This document shows positions 34,967 through 45,700 of a stretch of 64,000 bases of DNA, one piece after another. The notes beneath the pieces are model-generated. The model saw only the letters and a program-made list of their open reading frames with translations, had not been told where the DNA came from and did no database searches. Origin of the DNA: Amia ocellicauda (lineage: Eukaryota; Chordata; Actinopteri; Amiiformes; Amiidae); the NCBI RefSeq assembly GCF_036373705.1, contig NC_089866.1:22980001-23044000 (forward strand). Direction: 5' to 3'. Made by a program: the position numbers and the translations under genes. Position 1 is the stretch's first letter, and each line of letters starts with the position of its first letter.

Positions 34967-37600
34967 CTCTCCTATCTTTGTCTTATCAGAAGTTGTCTGA
35001 AGCACCTCAGAGTTTGAGCACTCTCCACAGAAATCCCAGTCTGGTGATGCTGACATGTAAATATCTAATTTTCCTAGCTTTTTGTATTTTCTATTCAAAA
35101 ACAAAGTTGTATTTAGAATAAACGCATCAGACATTAATGAAGGAAAGGCTAGTACTGTGGTAAGAACTGAAGCTGGGCAAAGACTGGGGTACACACAGTG
35201 CGATTTATTTTTTTTCGTTTTGGGGTAAACCCTATAGAAAGCCAATACTAAGACAGAGGCAATGTCTGGTCCAGATTGTATGACAGGAAGCAAAGAGGCT
35301 GATTCAATTGAATGCAACAGCTTCAATTTACATTGTATCCAAACTAGAAATGCCTGCATGAAGAATTCATCCCTTGCATGGGGAGAGAAAAAGCACAAGC
35401 AAACTAAAAGAAGACAAAATAGCATGAACACATTCCCCTCTGTTTATTCTGTTCATTCAAAAAAGCACCCAGTCAGTTACATAACAGGCTTTTGTCATTA
35501 TAGGAGTATGTCCACGTAATATTCCTTTAAAGTGGCATACTTTTCGAAATATTGTTTATTTCCTTGGTCAGTTAGCCTGTGTCTTGATTGTTTTATTGTT
35601 TGTGTGTTTCTGTCAAGTACGGTTCAGTTGTTTGGTGCTTTTGTAGAGTACAGATCAGTTTTTGAATAGAAAATGCTGTGTCTGTATGCATTCCTGGTTT
35701 AATGATACTAATCAGACCGATTAAAGCAGGTAAAGAAGATAAAATATATGTGTTGTGTCATTTGTTTTCATAGTATTTCTGCTCTGCTCTTGAAGCTGCT
35801 GAACCTTCTTTTCCATTGGCATACATATCTGAATTTATAATAATAAATACGACATGTTGGCTTGAATTGTGTGATCCAACAGCACCTAAATGTAAATAAT
35901 CATCTTGGTAGATATTGAAGAGGTCACCTCAAGATCAACCTAATGCTAAAAACTAGATGATTCACCATCCTGGACACAGATGCAAAGCTTGACCTGCTGA
36001 GAGAGAGATCTGATTTGTTTAATTAGCATCCCGATTGTGCTGAGCACAGTTCACTTTTCTCTCTCTCTGCAGCATGGATCAACACATTTTCCTACTTCTT
36101 TTGCACCAGCCACACTTCAGAGTATTTACCCTCTAAAAAGAAGAAACTCATGTGTAATTGAAAAGTGAGTTTCAAATAGTTTGGTGTTGTTGAGTGCTCG
36201 GATCCAATCATAGAAACCACAGAAAAGTCAAAATAATCAGGAAACATCAGTAGAACATTGAAGCGAGGAACTCCCCCACAAAAACTACGATCAAACAGAC
36301 AGCATTCTCATTGTCATATCAAGTCACTGAATTTAACACAAAGCCAGATACAAAAATAAAAAACCTTTAAAACCACAAAATCCATTATGTTAACATTTTG
36401 CACTGCTCATGACCTTCTTCAGAATTTAACACCAAACACAAAACACCAAATGCTTTCAATACCCACTTATCTAATTAACACTGGAGTATCTTATCTAGTG
36501 AATTGGAGTATCCAATCAAACAATTAACCAACCATTTATACAATTTGCACTTTTGTGCTTATGTGCGTTATAAAACCAGGATCGGTGTCAATTTAGATTT
36601 GACTGAATGCTTTTCTTCTATATTGAATGTTCTTTATTGAGTTACACATACTCACACATAAGCTGTTCTTATAATGTGTAGTTAATTATTTGATTGGATT
36701 ATCTGTGTTAATTAGACAAGTATTTAAAGATGCAGGTCATGAGTAGTGCCTAATTGTAATGTAAAATGGTGTATTTATTTTGTTTTTAATGTTTTATATG
36801 TGACATGCTGTGATTAAATGACTTGGATATCTCCACTTTTTAGAGATTGTGGCTGCAATAAAGATGTTCTACATTGTTCCGTAGTTTCATCCCCCCAGAT
36901 TTTAATTTGAAGACTTTTAAGAAAAATATAACAAAGTGAGATAACAAAAGATAGCTGTGACCTCATATCAATAAGGTTGTGTCCAGGGACTTGGGATGCT
37001 ACCACTGCAAATGCTACCTCTATCTTTTCACAAACTGTGTTCTCTGTGGGTGAGCAAATGAGCCAAAAACCCACAGGGAACATTTAAGAACTCGATAAAC
37101 CATTTTTTGCTTTTCACATACAGGGAGATAGGTGAGTGACACAACCTGCCAAATCACATTTTGCTCAGTCACTGTGAGAAATAGACAAAGGGCCTTCAGC
37201 AAGCGTCTGACTCAATAAAGGTTTCAACAAGTAGACAAGCAAGATATTTAACAGGCCCCTTCCCAGACTGTAACCTTTTTTCCTTTGATCTTATATGAAT
37301 TGCTCCTTTAAAACCGGATCCATACTTTTTAAATCCAATATGGATAAATAACAGCTATAACTCATCCCTTTTAATATTAATCTTTCTTTAACTTTGCTCC
37401 ACAGGAGTGCCCTTAAACCATGAACCACTGAACCAATAAACAAGTGTTTTGGCATAAACCACTGAGCTCTTCATTTGAATAATTTAACTTGCAAAGCTTC
37501 AACTCAAAGTTTGCAGAAGAAGGCAGACAAGATTAGAAGAGACTGAAGTTAAAAACAATAACCAGTCACATTCTTCAAAACTGTCCGCCTTCAAATGACA
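34967..37600. other. Gap upstream of the taste receptor, including a foldback repeat
   Basis: The first 465 bases are an open frame continuing 5' of the receptor start without family resemblance. The rest is AT-rich. A foldback repeat lies at about 36382-36775. No gene was recognised. Confidence 0.6.
36382..36775. repeat. Imperfect inverted (foldback) repeat
   Basis: The left arm (about 36382-36545) and right arm (about 36664-36775) are inverted copies with gaps. Shared words are CACTGCTCATGACC (right arm CACTACTCATGACC reverse-complemented), TCTAATTAACAC, and TATCCAATCAAACAATTAAC (right arm TAATCCAATCAAATAATTAA). The loop between is about 120 bp. This is the architecture of an old non-autonomous DNA element, but no target duplication was clear and the family is unknown to me. 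Confidence 0.6.
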
Positions 37601-38826
37601 TACACTCACCTAAAGGATTATTAGGAACACCTGTTCAATTTCTCATTAATGCAATTATCTAACCAACCAATCACAATGGCAGTTGCTTCAATGCATTTAG
37701 GGGTGTGGTCCTGGTCAAGACAATCTCCTGAACTCCAAACTGAATGTCTGAATGGGAAAGAAAGGTGATTTAAGCAATTTTGAGCGTGGCATGGTTGTTG
37801 GTGCCAGACGGGCCGGTCTGAGTATTTCACAATCTGCTCAGTTACTGGGATTTTCACACACAACCATTTCTAGGGTTTACAAAGAATGGTGTGAAAAGGG
37901 AAAAACATCCAGTATGCGGCAGTCCTGTGGGCGAAAATGCCTTGTTGACGCTAGAGGTCAGAGGAGAATGGGCCGACTGATTCAAGCTGATAGAAGAGCA
38001 ACTTTGACTGAAATAACCACTCGTTACAACCGAGGTATGCAGCAAAGCATTTGTGAAGCCACAACACGTACAACCTTGAGGCGGATGGGCTACAACAGCA
38101 GAAGACCCCACCGGGTACCACTCATCTCCACTACAAATAGGAAAAAGAGGCTACAATTTGCACAAGCTCACCAAAATTGGACAGTTGAAGACTGGAAAAA
38201 TGTTGCCTGGTCTGATGAGTCTCGATTTCTGTTGAGACATTCAGATGGTAGAGTCAGAATTTGGCGTAAACAGAATGAGAACATGGATCCATCATGCCTT
38301 GTTACCACTGTGCAGGCTGGTGGTGGTGGTGTAATGGTGTGGGGGATGTTTTCTTGGCACACTTTAGGCCCCTTAGTGCCAATTGGGCATCGTTTAAATG
38401 CCACGGCCTACCTGAGCATTGTTTCTGACCATGTCCATCCCTTTATGACCACCATGTACCCATCCTCTGATGGCTACTTTCAGCAGGATAATGCACCATG
38501 TCACAAAGGTCGAATCATTTCAAATTGGTTTCTTGAACATGACAATGAGTTCACTGTACTAAACTGGCCCCCACAGTCACCAGATCTCAACCCAATAGAG
38601 CATCTTTGGGATGTGGTGGAACGGGAGCTTCGTGCCCTGGATGTGCAACCCACAAATCTCCATCAACTGCAAGATGCTATCCTATCAATATGGGCCAACA
38701 TTTCTAAAGAATGCTTTCAGCACCTTGTTGAATCAATGCCACGTAGAATTAAGGCAATTCTGAAGGCGAAAGGGGGTCAAACACAGTATTAGTATAGTAT
38801 TCCTAATAATCCTTTAGGTGAGTGTA
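37601..38826 (+). mobile_element. Apparently whole Tc1/mariner element (DD36E, Incomer-like)
   Basis: The ends are 25-bp perfect terminal inverted repeats starting CACTCACCTAAAGGATTA at 37603 and ending at 38824, each outside flanked by TA (37601-37602 and 38825-38826). The whole unit is about 1.22 kb plus the TA pair. It carries one uninterrupted 346-residue transposase frame (37752-38792) on the plus strand. Length, ends and target site all look complete. The near-identical ends imply a young insertion. It lies in intergenic DNA between the taste receptor and P2RX7. Confidence 0.95.
37752..38792 (+). CDS. Tc1/mariner transposase, 346 residues
   Basis: This enzyme cuts and pastes its own element at TA sites. 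The N-terminal part starts MGKKGDLSNFERGMVV and has two helix-turn-helix units (SISQSAQLLGFSHTTISRV in the first; RRATLTEITTRYNRG in the second) for binding the terminal repeats. The catalytic triad is in place: Asp in WSDESRF, Asp in FQQDNAPCH and Glu in NPIEHLW. There are 36 residues between the second Asp and the Glu, giving a DD36E pattern rather than the DD34E of Tc1 and Sleeping Beauty. DD36E is the mark of the Incomer family, known from fishes, lampreys and other animals with repeated horizontal transfer. The frame is uninterrupted, so the copy could be active; activity is inferred only. Confidence 0.95.
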   Translation: MGKKGDLSNFERGMVVGARRAGLSISQSAQLLGFSHTTISRVYKEWCEKGKTSSMRQSCGRKCLVDARGQRRMGRLIQADRRATLTEITTRYNRGMQQSICEATTRTTLRRMGYNSRRPHRVPLISTTNRKKRLQFAQAHQNWTVEDWKNVAWSDESRFLLRHSDGRVRIWRKQNENMDPSCLVTTVQAGGGGVMVWGMFSWHTLGPLVPIGHRLNATAYLSIVSDHVHPFMTTMYPSSDGYFQQDNAPCHKGRIISNWFLEHDNEFTVLNWPPQSPDLNPIEHLWDVVERELRALDVQPTNLHQLQDAILSIWANISKECFQHLVESMPRRIKAILKAKGGQTQY

Positions 38827-39254
38827 ATTCTCAAATCTGGCCGTTACAAACCTGCAAATATGTAAGCTTTGCTGCCACCCAGAGGGCAACCTTTGTAGGA
38901 ACGGTTTCAGAGTAAATACACTATATTAAATTAATACAAGTAGACAATTCAGTTATTGTGTAAAATAAGTAAAAGTTTAGTAAAAAAAAACAACAACAAC
39001 AACATGAATGATAGCAAAGCATTGTTAGGTATTAAAGCACATACATTTGATATTTTTTCTCATCAAAGCACAGGAAATGCATGGAAAATGGAAATGGAAA
39101 ATGGGGAAAAAAGCGAATCTTCAGTATATAGCTATGGTGGTATGAATAATAACTGAAAAAAAACTTTAAAATGTTAGATCTATTTGGCTGCAAATGCATA
39201 TAAAAGAGAGGGGAGGCTCTCAATAAATATTCAAGACTCACTATGCCAATTGCC

Positions 39255-40293
39255 ATATAAAGTGCCTTGCAAACGTATTCAGACCCCTGACCAATTTTTC
39301 AAATTGAAATTTCATTCTGTTTCATATTTTGAAACTCAAAATCAATTACTGTAAGGTGAAATTGGTTTTATGATGGAAAAAATGTGTAATAACAAAACAA
39401 TTATGTCCTGAAATATGTTGCTTGCATAAGTATTCACCCCTGTGCTATGGAAGCTCCCAGTTTACACAGATGAAAGAAATTGCCCAAACAAGGACACAGT
39501 TCCCTTACCATTGGCCTCCACCTGTGAACCATTAAAGTTGCTGTCACAGCAGTTAAAGTAAAATAAATGCATAGATTAGGAAAAGGGTACAAAATAATAT
39601 TCAAATGTTTGGATATCCCAGTGAGCACAGTTGGATCAATAATCAGGAAGTGGAAGCTGCATCACACCACCCAGGTACTGGCTGTCCCTCAAAATTCAGC
39701 ACTGAAATATGGAGACTTGTGAGAGAAGCCACAGAGAGGCAAACAATCACTTTGAAGGACCTACAGAGTGGCTGGGAGTGGAGTAATGGTGCACCAGCCA
39801 ACCATCTCAATTGCTCTGCATAATACTGCAAGAAAACCTGCTTCAGTCCACTAAAAAACTGAAGCTTGGAAGGAGTGGCAATGATCCCAAGCACAAGGCC
39901 AAAGCAACATTTGAGTGGCTCAAGTACAAAAAGGTGAATGTACTCCAGTCGCCCAGTCAAAGTCCTTATCTCAGTCCCATTGTGGAAAATGGTGGTCCAC
40001 AACCAAACAACCTTGAGCAAATCTGCCAAGAAGAAATCGGCAAAAATCACTCCAAAAGACTTAAAGCTGGTATTGAAGTGAAAGGTGGCTCTACCAAATA
40101 TAAAACATATTTCCTAACATAAAACCAATGTCACCTTACAATAATTGGGTTTGAGTTTGTGTTTTAAAATAAAATATCAGACTGAATGACTGAATTTCAA
40201 TCTACCATATGTGTTCAGTGTTCAGTAATTCACAGTAATTCAGTGATACGAGAGAATTGTTTAGGTGGGTGCATACATTTGCAACACTATATA
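39255..40293 (+). mobile_element. Decayed Tc1-like element, second family
   Basis: The left end (TATAAAGTGCCTTGCAAACG, 39256 on) and right end, reverse-complemented (TATATAGTGTTGCAAATG), are diverged inverted repeats of the common fish type that reads AGTGCCTTGC. Two fragments of DD34E transposase remain on the plus strand. One is around 39660-39770 with PGTGCPSKFS and TLKDLQ (DNA-binding part). The other is around 39850-40110 with [13 protein letters not shown] and [16 protein letters not shown] (C-terminal part). The region between, including the first catalytic Asp, is missing and the frame is broken by stops. The copy is dead and older than the DD36E element 400 bp to its left. Confidence 0.85.
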
Positions 40294-40576
40294 AATATTC
40301 ACCAGCCTATATCTACAGCTTATTTTTTCCATGGCATGCCTGCATAGTGTATGATTTCATCTTCCAATCTTCCATGTGGTCGTCTTCCAGGTCATTGTTC
40401 ATCTCTTGGGATCCATTCAATAGCTTCCTTTGTCCATCTTCGGTCTGTTCTTCTTGCAGTGTTGTCTGGCCCACTGCCATTTTAACATGTTCACTCTTTC
40501 AATGATGTCACATATTTTGGTTTGATCTCGGATCTATTCATTTCCTTTTCTCTCTCTTCTTGTTATTCCAAGTTTA

Positions 40577-40600
40577 GACACACACACACACACACACACA
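40577..40600. repeat. (CA)n microsatellite
   Basis: Twelve CA units lie about 230 bp upstream of the P2RX7 start codon, within its likely promoter region. Confidence 0.9.
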
Positions 40601-40828
40601 TTTGATGAAATTGATAGGAGCTCTTGAAACTATTTAAATGCAAGCAACATTGAAGTATTGTGCAGTCATTTTTGCGACTGGGTACACTGCCCTTCATCCA
40701 ACAATGAACAACAGACTAAGTGTTTGCCAGTCAATAACGTACTGTGCACTTTTGCTGGCCATGTGACGACTACACACACTTCTGCGGAATTAAGGAGGAA
40801 GACAGGATTTGCAGTGTATGCAGTCGGG

Positions 40829-41694
40829 ATGTCGTGCAGTCTGCTCGACCTGTGCGAATACGAGACCAATAAACTGGTCCGAATTAAAAGCGTTAAAATC
40901 GGAGTGCTGAAGTGGACTTGTAACGGGCTGATCCTGGCATTTATCTGGTGAGGGCATTTTCCCTTTCTCTCCTTTCAGTAACGGGAAACACTCCCACGCA
41001 CCTGGCAGAAGCAGACCATATCTTGTAGCATAACTGACTGCAGAATAGTTACAAATAAATTATAGAATTATAAGGATATTAAAAACAAAATCTGAATAAT
41101 TAATTATACTGCAGTTAAATAGTTAGCCCAAATGTAGTTTATTTACTGAAAAAGTCCCTAAGATTACTTTTTTGGTGCATTTGCTTTATGTCATAATTAA
41201 ACAAAAGTGTGTTTAATGATATTTTAAGAAAAACAGAATTCTCAGTTGAGTTTGTTTAAACATGATCCAATCTTAAATGGTCAGTGTAAAGGCAAAATTA
41301 AATGCAAAGATTGCAAACAGTTCCAAGGCTTAAAAGAAAAGGAGAAGTTCATTTCTGTGAAGTCTGGCAGGACTGGGGGTAGAAATGGGCAGACGGGAAG
41401 TACAACAGTAAGTAAAAATAAGAAGCTGGAGTTTTCTTTTTGATCGTTTTTTTTGAGTGAATGCAAGATGACCATTTCTGTCTTGCAGTATTATGCTCTT
41501 ATGGAATAAGGAGTATCAGGAGACGGATCTGGTGGTCAGCTCTGTGACGGTCAAGGTCAAAGGGGTGGCACAGACCAAAGTCCCTGAAGCTGGACAGGTG
41601 GTTTGGGATGTGGCGGATCATAGTGGGCTTTCACAGGTATGTCAGTCTCTGCACAGCTGGCCTGAATAAACAGTAAGGTTTAGTATCAGTATTA

Positions 41695-41750
<56 letters not shown>

Positions 41751-42655
41751 ATGTTAATTTCTCTTCAATATGCATTTTCTTAGGGGAAGAACTCCTTTTT
41801 CGTTATGACAAATGCCATTATCACAAAGAATCAAAAGCAAGGGAAATGTCCTGAGGTAAGTACGTCTTGAACTGCCTTTTTGTATTAAATATTTAAACCA
41901 TTTCACAGACTGTATATACACAAAGCACATGTCTGAAGTATCTTGACATAAATATTTATGTATTGAATGATACTTCATTCTTAAGGCTCTTTTTTTCTCT
42001 CAAGATAATAGATAATAGATTAACTTACAAGGTTTTTCTATATTAACTGTTATGACTATATTAACTTTTTACATAACTATATTTAGTATAGTAAGAAACT
42101 TGTTTTTCTGTTATTATATATTGTTTGGTAGGATGTGCTATAGTCCCACTTTCCTGGGTGAATTGTGTAACTTACTGCTGATTTAACACTGTGTTGATAA
42201 CACTTCCCAGTATAGTATAGGATATAGTATTCGATTAAACTATTATCTTATAATTAAACAATCAGTGATACAAAAAATGAGTTCTACTTTCCCTTTAGGT
42301 TCAAAGATCCGGAAAAATATGCCGCACAGATAAAGATTGTTTGGAAGGATATTCTGACCAACAAAGCCATGGTACAGCCTAATGAAATGCCTTCCTTGCT
42401 TGTCTGACTAGTACACAAACAAATATTTTCACAGTTACAACAGTCTAGTTGAGAGCCACCATCAGAGGAGTGTGCAATTTAGTTATTTGTGGTTGCAGTG
42501 GGAACTCTCATCTTCTACATTGTATGATTTTTTTGGCTGTTAATTAATCATTAAATGCACTGATGCACATTGCTATTACCATATAATGATAATATAATAT
42601 TTAAGAAACAAATAACAATAATAACAACAACTACAGTAATGCTAAACTATCTAGA

Positions 42656-42725
<70 letters not shown>

Positions 42726-45700
42726 GTTTTAATCTGTTTGTCATTTATAGGTGTTCAGACAGGTGTCTGTGTAAAATATATGAACACGTACAAAACCTGT
42801 GAAGTGGTTTCTTGGTGTCCCATTGAGAGCAAGAGAAAATCTCCAAGGTATTGAAAATGGTTCAGGACTTTAGACCCAGGGATGTGTTTATTATAACAAA
42901 CATATTTCAGTATTAGGTATTGTGACACTATAAATGCTACTAAATAATAATAAATTATCATCTTTTCTTTTCATGAAAAAAAGAATACTGAACAAGATCA
43001 CATGACCATGCTGAAAGCCTCATCTTAGCTCACAGTTTTGACATCAAAAGACCAGCAACTTACGTGATCTATTTAATATTACTACACCTTCACCTTCACC
43101 TTCAAAAGTAATACTTTTCAATTAAATCCCAAAATTAAATATATAATGTTCATAAGTCAAAGAAAAGAAGCAATACAATAAATTCAAGCAGTCAAGCAGT
43201 CTTCAGTCTTTATGTCAAGTTGTAAGTGTGTGAGGAGATTTGTCAATGTTTTTTTCTGTGTTCTGGAACTTTATTTTTTATCTTGATTAACAGTTCACAA
43301 TTACTGTTTTTAAATTCACCCCAAAAACAAAATAGGAAGAGAGAACATGTCATTTTCACTGCCCAGTGTGTTTTTCTTTCAGGGCTGCTGATGTATGGTC
43401 TATTTCTATTATATGCATACCAGTCAGATTTGAGATTTAGGGGAACTTTAAGTAGATTCAAACATAGAAGTGGTCATTGTTTCTATACACCAGCAAAAGA
43501 GAGCTCAGAAGAGAAAAATTGCAAGCTTAGTAGATTTTTTTGTATTATCTGTCTTACAAAATCTCTGTGGGCAGAAGTCACCTGCTACTCAATGAATCTT
43601 GTACACATGACACTTGGCATTTTAAAGTGTGACTCATCTTTTGGATGCATGTTAGAAAGGTATGGCCCAATATTGCTCAGATACAGCTGGGTTTCATTCA
43701 TACTATTGGTGTAACAATCCCACCTAGATCCAGGATGCTTTTGCAATTGCAAGAGAAATAAATGTGTTATTGGAGTAAAAAAATAAAATAACTTCTACAT
43801 TCTTTCACTTTTAGTCCAGCTCTTCTCGAATCTGCGGAAAACTTCACTGTCCTCATCAAGAACAACATCCGATTCCCAGCCTTTAACTACATCAAGTAAG
43901 TCTTATGTTGCTTTATCCATCAAAGATTGGTCACGGAGTGCTCCAAAATCAAAACTCATTAACTTTTTTTTCTGATTTTTACAGGAGGAACATTTTGTCC
44001 TACATGAATGACACATATTTGAAAAGCTGTACATACAACAGAAGAACAGATCCCTTTTGCCCCATATTTCGCCTAGGAGATATAGTGCAGGAGACTAGAG
44101 AGAACTTCTCCGAAATGGCGGTAGAGGTTTGTCTGTGCCTTCTTTTTCATGCTTAGAGATATAATCAGAACACGTTTGCAGGGAAAACAGGGACAGGAAC
44201 AGAACTAGTTGAAAAGGGAGAACCAGAAATCATAGTCAGAGAGGCAGGTGAGAGATCGAGCGATCAAACAAACAGAGCCACATGGAGAAGCCAAATTCAG
44301 AAATGAATAACTAGGCAGGGTCTATACACAGCATGAGAATACACGGCTAAATGTTCAGAAATGCAATCAAACAAGAACAAGAGTTTGCAACAAGTGTTGG
44401 GAGACAGGGTTTTAATTACAAGGGCTAAAGATGAAGGAGATGAGGGTCAGGTGAGGTCAATGATTGAATAATGAGGAGACTCCGGGCAGGAAATCTGAAA
44501 AGCTGGAGCATGGGAGACATCTAGTGCTGAAGTTCAGACTGCAGGCCTGACAATATCTCTAAATCATTTTGAGAAATCTGCAAATGACTTCCTGTATGTA
44601 GCCCAAATATATCACTTCCAGTTCACTTGTTCATTAATTTCTATGTAACTGAATCAGTAAACAGGTAGTGATCATCTCAATACACATACAGGAAGTAATT
44701 TCAAGGTATCTCCAAATTATTTGCAGGTGTCTGTAAATGAACAGGAAGTAATTTCAAGATATCTGCAAATCATTTGGAGTTATCTTGAAATGTATTTTTG
44801 AAATGCAACTGAAGATATCTCTAAATGATTATTTGGCTCTGCCGTATTGCAGAGTATGTTACTGAAGTAGGTAGAAGTTGGAGCCCAAATTAGATGATTA
44901 ACCCCCCTCCACACACTTATATCAGTAAGAATACAATTTGCTAGAGCAGTGGTTTTCAAACCGGTCCTGGAGTACCCCCTGCCTGGCTGGTTTTTGTTCC
45001 AACTGAGGTCTTAATTGCTTAATTGAATCCTTAATTGCCCTAACAAAGCAATATATACAATTTAATTAAGTAATGAAGACCTAGGTTGCAACAAAAACCA
45101 GCAGGGCAGGGGGTACTCCAGGACCGGTTTGAAAACCCTGTGCTAGAGCAACCACATTTATCTGAAAGGTTTAGTTGCACATTGTTATAATCTCTTAACC
45201 AAACTGCATAACCAATGAGAACTGAATGTTAACAGAATTCATATTTGAATACTGTTGAATGTGTCAATTCTCGTATTTGCCCTCGGCTAATATTTGTTTT
45301 CCTTGATGAACATATTACATTTATGCAGACAAAAATAATATATACAATTATAATGAATAAATACTGCAGTCTATTAATTCATAGACGTATACAATGGTGC
45401 ATTAATGTAATGGTAGGAGCAATTAACATATTGACAATAAACAATATATTAGCTATCGGTTGTCCATTGAGGTCTGATGCAAAAGTCACAGTCACTTTGA
45501 TCAGTTTTGTATATTTAGAGTTCAGTACAAATGTGTGGTTGTAAAGAGGAACTGAAGAATAAAATAGGGAATTGCTGGCTTATATATGAAGTACATGCTA
45601 TTAAGATATAAAGGCTGCAAGCAGTATCTCTATAATTCATATATTCTGTCACACCGTTGTCTGTTATGATGTCTACCTCATGAAAATGTATGAACAGTAG

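Larger units (their letters stand above)
38827..40828. other. Gap from the DD36E element to P2RX7
   Basis: It holds the decayed Tc1-like element (39255-40293), a (CA)12 tract, and, just before 40829, the P2RX7 5' flank. Nothing else coding was recognised. Confidence 0.65.

Noticed and set aside
44150-44545. Purine-rich interspersed-repeat-like stretch in P2RX7 intron 7
   Set aside because: Its texture recalls repeats common in fish introns, but I could not identify termini or a family.
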